Below, piece by piece: positions 43,573 to 45,532 of a stretch of 45,532 nt of DNA. The translations under genes were made by a program, and so were the position numbers. The first letter of the stretch is position 1. Every line of letters begins with the position of its first letter. The stretch lies in the NCBI GenBank assembly GCA_002863045.1, contig PKDH01000052.1, positions 1 to 45,532 on the forward strand, in the 5' to 3' direction. The DNA comes from Legionella sp. (GTDB taxonomy: Bacteria; Pseudomonadota; Gammaproteobacteria; Legionellales; Legionellaceae). The notes under the pieces are model-generated. The model did not search any database and had not been told where the DNA came from. It was given only the letters and a program-made list of their open reading frames with translations.

Positions 43573-44619
43573 TTATAACCCTTCCACCTTAAGCTGCATA
43601 ATTTTGCCATGCCAAGATACCAGTAATACCGGTGATTTTTGCATTTCATAAGCGTGCATGCCATCAGCACTTGTCATACTACTTATCCAGCCTGGAGATA
43701 AAATAGTTAGGTTGGTACGAACATATAATTGTTCATTAAGCAACCAAGCACGTGCATCTCCGCCGCTTACAATCAAGCGCTGACTGCCATTAGGCGGCAC
43801 CCCTTCTAAAACATGTAATAAAATGTCATTAGCGGCCGGAGGCAAGCCTTCTTCGGTAGGTAAGGCCATGGCTTCAGGCCCCACACCCTGCACTCTCAAA
43901 TCAACACGATAATCAACTGCTTTTTGACCTGGAATTAACGTTAACATCACAGGCGTATTCAATCCTTTTAAGCGCACAGCTAAATTACCGTAATTGTATA
44001 ATTTAATTGCTTGAATCATCAGTGTATTCCCAGTTTTATCCCACTGGATATTAAAAGAGGATGGATCTCCTAGATCATAAGCACTGATTGGCCAAGGCGC
44101 ACCAGTTGAATCGAGAAAAACCAGTGAAGACACAAAACCTTGCGCCAGACGAATCACCGGCGGTGTTGAGCCTGGTGATAAGTTGACAAATTGCGATGTG
44201 GCCGTGGGTTTAGGCGGTACTCCTGCAGATGCAGCCTGCGCGTATTCGGATGTTCTATACATTTGTTTTAAACGAATAACTTGCTCAGGCGTTAAAGGAA
44301 ACATCTGCTTGGTAATTTCTTGAAAAGCTATTTCTTCAATATCAGTACCATTATTCGATGGGGTAAGCGCCACAGGATGAGTGTTCGGATTATCTGGTGT
44401 TAATGGATTAACCTGTGAATTTTCATTGGCTTTAATTGGGTTGATAACACTAGGCTTTGTTTGCTGAGATTCTTTTTTAGCCAATTTTTGTTGCAAAAGA
44501 CGTAATTGTTGCAAGGCTTGCTGTGAGGATGCATCTTCTGGCGCCCCATAGAGCGGGCTAATCAACAGCGACGAACACATAACACCAATTGCGACATAAT
44601 ATTGATATGGATTTATCAT
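43573..44619 (-). CDS. dotH: Dot/Icm outer-membrane core protein DotH (IcmK)
   Basis: DotH forms the outer-membrane ring with lipoproteins DotC and DotD. The 348-residue product has a signal peptide ending near LYGA (about residue 26), a linker rich in Q, N and P (about 30-95), then the VirB9-like region with EQVIRLKQMYRTSEYAQAAS, VIRLAQGFVSSLVFLDSTG and WPISAYDLGDP. The start overlaps dotI by 4 bases. No lipobox cysteine is present. Confidence 0.96.
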   Translation of the reverse strand: MINPYQYYVAIGVMCSSLLISPLYGAPEDASSQQALQQLRLLQQKLAKKESQQTKPSVINPIKANENSQVNPLTPDNPNTHPVALTPSNNGTDIEEIAFQEITKQMFPLTPEQVIRLKQMYRTSEYAQAASAGVPPKPTATSQFVNLSPGSTPPVIRLAQGFVSSLVFLDSTGAPWPISAYDLGDPSSFNIQWDKTGNTLMIQAIKLYNYGNLAVRLKGLNTPVMLTLIPGQKAVDYRVDLRVQGVGPEAMALPTEEGLPPAANDILLHVLEGVPPNGSQRLIVSGGDARAWLLNEQLYVRTNLTILSPGWISSMTSADGMHAYEMQKSPVLLVSWHGKIMQLKVEGL

Positions 44620-45257
44620 GAATTTACCCCACCGCTTGCCGGTCCTACTACAAACTGAGTAATACCAATACCACGCGGCGAATTGAGCGTTGAAACGCGT
44701 GTGACCAGCATGGTTACCACATTATTTTGCTGTGAAAATTCGCTTGCACTTTGATACGTTACTAAAAGTGGCATTTGAATACGCCAAGAATAACGGCCAT
44801 TCAATAAGCCTTTTTGCAAAATAATAGGCGCACGCGTTGCTACCGCCGACACGATTAATTTTTTAGCTTTAACTGCTTCAAGGTTATTAGATTGTTGTAG
44901 AGCCGTTAAAAATTGATTCCAACCATCAGCAGTAAAAAACCCAGAGGATGCCTGAAGTTCATCTCGATAATTCACAAAATTATAAGTAAAAGCGGCAATG
45001 GCAGCTTGATTTGCCCATTGTAATATTGCTGAATCCGACTGATTGGGCTCAGTTAAGGGGAAAAGTGGCGTAATTCTGCCATTGATGCTCGTTGCAAAAT
45101 ATTTAGGTGCCGGCGGATGACTCATAAGATATATCAGCATGATTGCTAGCATACTGTTAACAAGTAGTGAAATGATTAAAGCAATCACTAATTTACGCTG
45201 GCCATCTTTATAAAATTTATTTCTTAAGGCAACCGCAGTCAGTGCATCAAGCGCCAT
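44616..45257 (-). CDS. dotI: Dot/Icm inner-membrane protein DotI (IcmL)
   Basis: DotI is a VirB8-like bitopic inner-membrane protein that forms a complex with DotJ. The 213-residue product has a short cytoplasmic N-terminus (LTAVALRNKFYKDGQRKL), a transmembrane helix at about 24-46, and a periplasmic NTF2-like domain with QWANQAAIAAFTYNFVNY and LNGRYSWRIQMPLLVTYQS. It overlaps dotH by 4 bases and follows dotJ by 21 bases. Confidence 0.96.
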   Translation of the reverse strand: MALDALTAVALRNKFYKDGQRKLVIALIISLLVNSMLAIMLIYLMSHPPAPKYFATSINGRITPLFPLTEPNQSDSAILQWANQAAIAAFTYNFVNYRDELQASSGFFTADGWNQFLTALQQSNNLEAVKAKKLIVSAVATRAPIILQKGLLNGRYSWRIQMPLLVTYQSASEFSQQNNVVTMLVTRVSTLNSPRGIGITQFVVGPASGGVNS

Positions 45258-45278
45258 ATTTTCCTCTTAATTAATTTT

Positions 45279-45532
45279 TTAATCAGGTATGATTTTGCTA
45301 TTGTCATCATTCTTAATATCAGAAGCAAGTAACGCTTGGGAGGTGTTATTGGGCTGATTTAAAACTTTTAATTGAATGGGTGGCGTCATACCATTTGTTG
45401 CATAAAAATCTCCCTGAGGTTGATGCCAATAGGTAAAAATGATGGCGAAACATAACAAAATATTTAAAGCAACTGAAATTGCGATGATAGATAGCAATTT
45501 TCGATAGATAACTACATAAAAATATCGGGTAT
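45279..45532 (-). CDS. dotJ: Dot/Icm inner-membrane protein DotJ (IcmM), partial
   Basis: DotJ is a short paralog of the DotI N-terminal half. The frame is open to the window edge, so the N-terminus is missing; 83 codons are visible. The part preserved reads RYFYVVIYRKLLSIIAIS, matching the pre-membrane segment of DotI, then a transmembrane helix, then FYATNGMTPPIQLKVLNQPN, which parallels YFATSINGRITPLFPLTEPN in DotI. An internal TTG at 45497 should not be taken as the start. The gene order dotJ-dotI-dotH-dotG agrees. Confidence 0.9.
   Translation of the reverse strand, partial: TRYFYVVIYRKLLSIIAISVALNILLCFAIIFTYWHQPQGDFYATNGMTPPIQLKVLNQPNNTSQALLASDIKNDDNSKIIPD

Noticed and set aside
27917..45532. 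Recently acquired mobile island
   Set aside because: No integrase, tRNA end, direct repeats or clear base-composition break was seen; gene order is the ancestral Legionellales layout.

Overview
The window reads as chromosomal DNA of a low-GC gammaproteobacterium of the order Legionellales (Legionella, Coxiella, Rickettsiella or Aquicella relatives). The basis is the right-hand 11 kb, a near-complete second half of the Dot/Icm type IVB secretion locus in canonical order (dotJ-dotI-dotH-dotG-dotF-dotE-dotP-dotN-dotO), together with typical gammaproteobacterial neighbourhoods (pilMNOPQ-aroKB, trmJ-iscS opposite suhB, fis, rnpB). No insertion sequence, prophage, tRNA or CRISPR array was seen. The genus cannot be named from this evidence.

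Layout. 1-7030 (minus): pilM-N-O-P-Q, aroK, aroB and the start of a DamX/ExeA-like ATPase cut by the window edge. 7158-10486 (plus): an unrecognised coiled-coil protein gene with its own promoter, then penicillin-binding protein 1A. 10603-13441 (minus): etfB-etfA-ald. 13521-16010: a PAP2 phosphatase (minus), then an M50 protease and a PdxB-type dehydrogenase (plus). 15988-21240 (minus): coaX-rsmH-ftsL-ftsI-murE, a cell-wall cluster that stops after murE. 21364-22095 (minus): RNase P RNA and fis. 22508-24806 (minus): trmJ-iscS-A-type Fe-S carrier, with suhB divergent. 25836-27833 (minus): an unrecognised helical-repeat protein and a DUF4142 lipoprotein. 27917-34477 (minus): fimT/U-pilV-pilW-pilX-pilY1-pilE. 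34507-45532 (minus): the Dot/Icm genes.

Functionally the window encodes two envelope-spanning machines. For type IV pili it holds the inner-membrane alignment complex and secretin at one end and the minor pilins with PilY1 adhesin at the other. For the T4BSS it holds the core/outer complex (DotF, DotG, DotH), the inner-membrane pair DotI/DotJ, the small membrane proteins DotE and DotP, the DotN coupling-complex subunit and the DotO ATPase. Between them lie peptidoglycan synthesis, division and basic metabolism genes.

Most notable: (1) the 431-residue protein at 25836-27131 has about six degenerate 32-39-residue helical units whose spacing resembles TAL-effector-like DNA-binding repeats, plus a basic NLS-like patch and an acidic C-terminus, which makes it a candidate nuclear effector; (2) dotP/icmD is present as two tandem genes whose mature proteins are nearly identical while their codons have diverged; (3) dotG carries about fifty ten-residue repeats with a higher-order cysteine-containing pattern; (4) two related palindromic elements suggest a dispersed repeat family.
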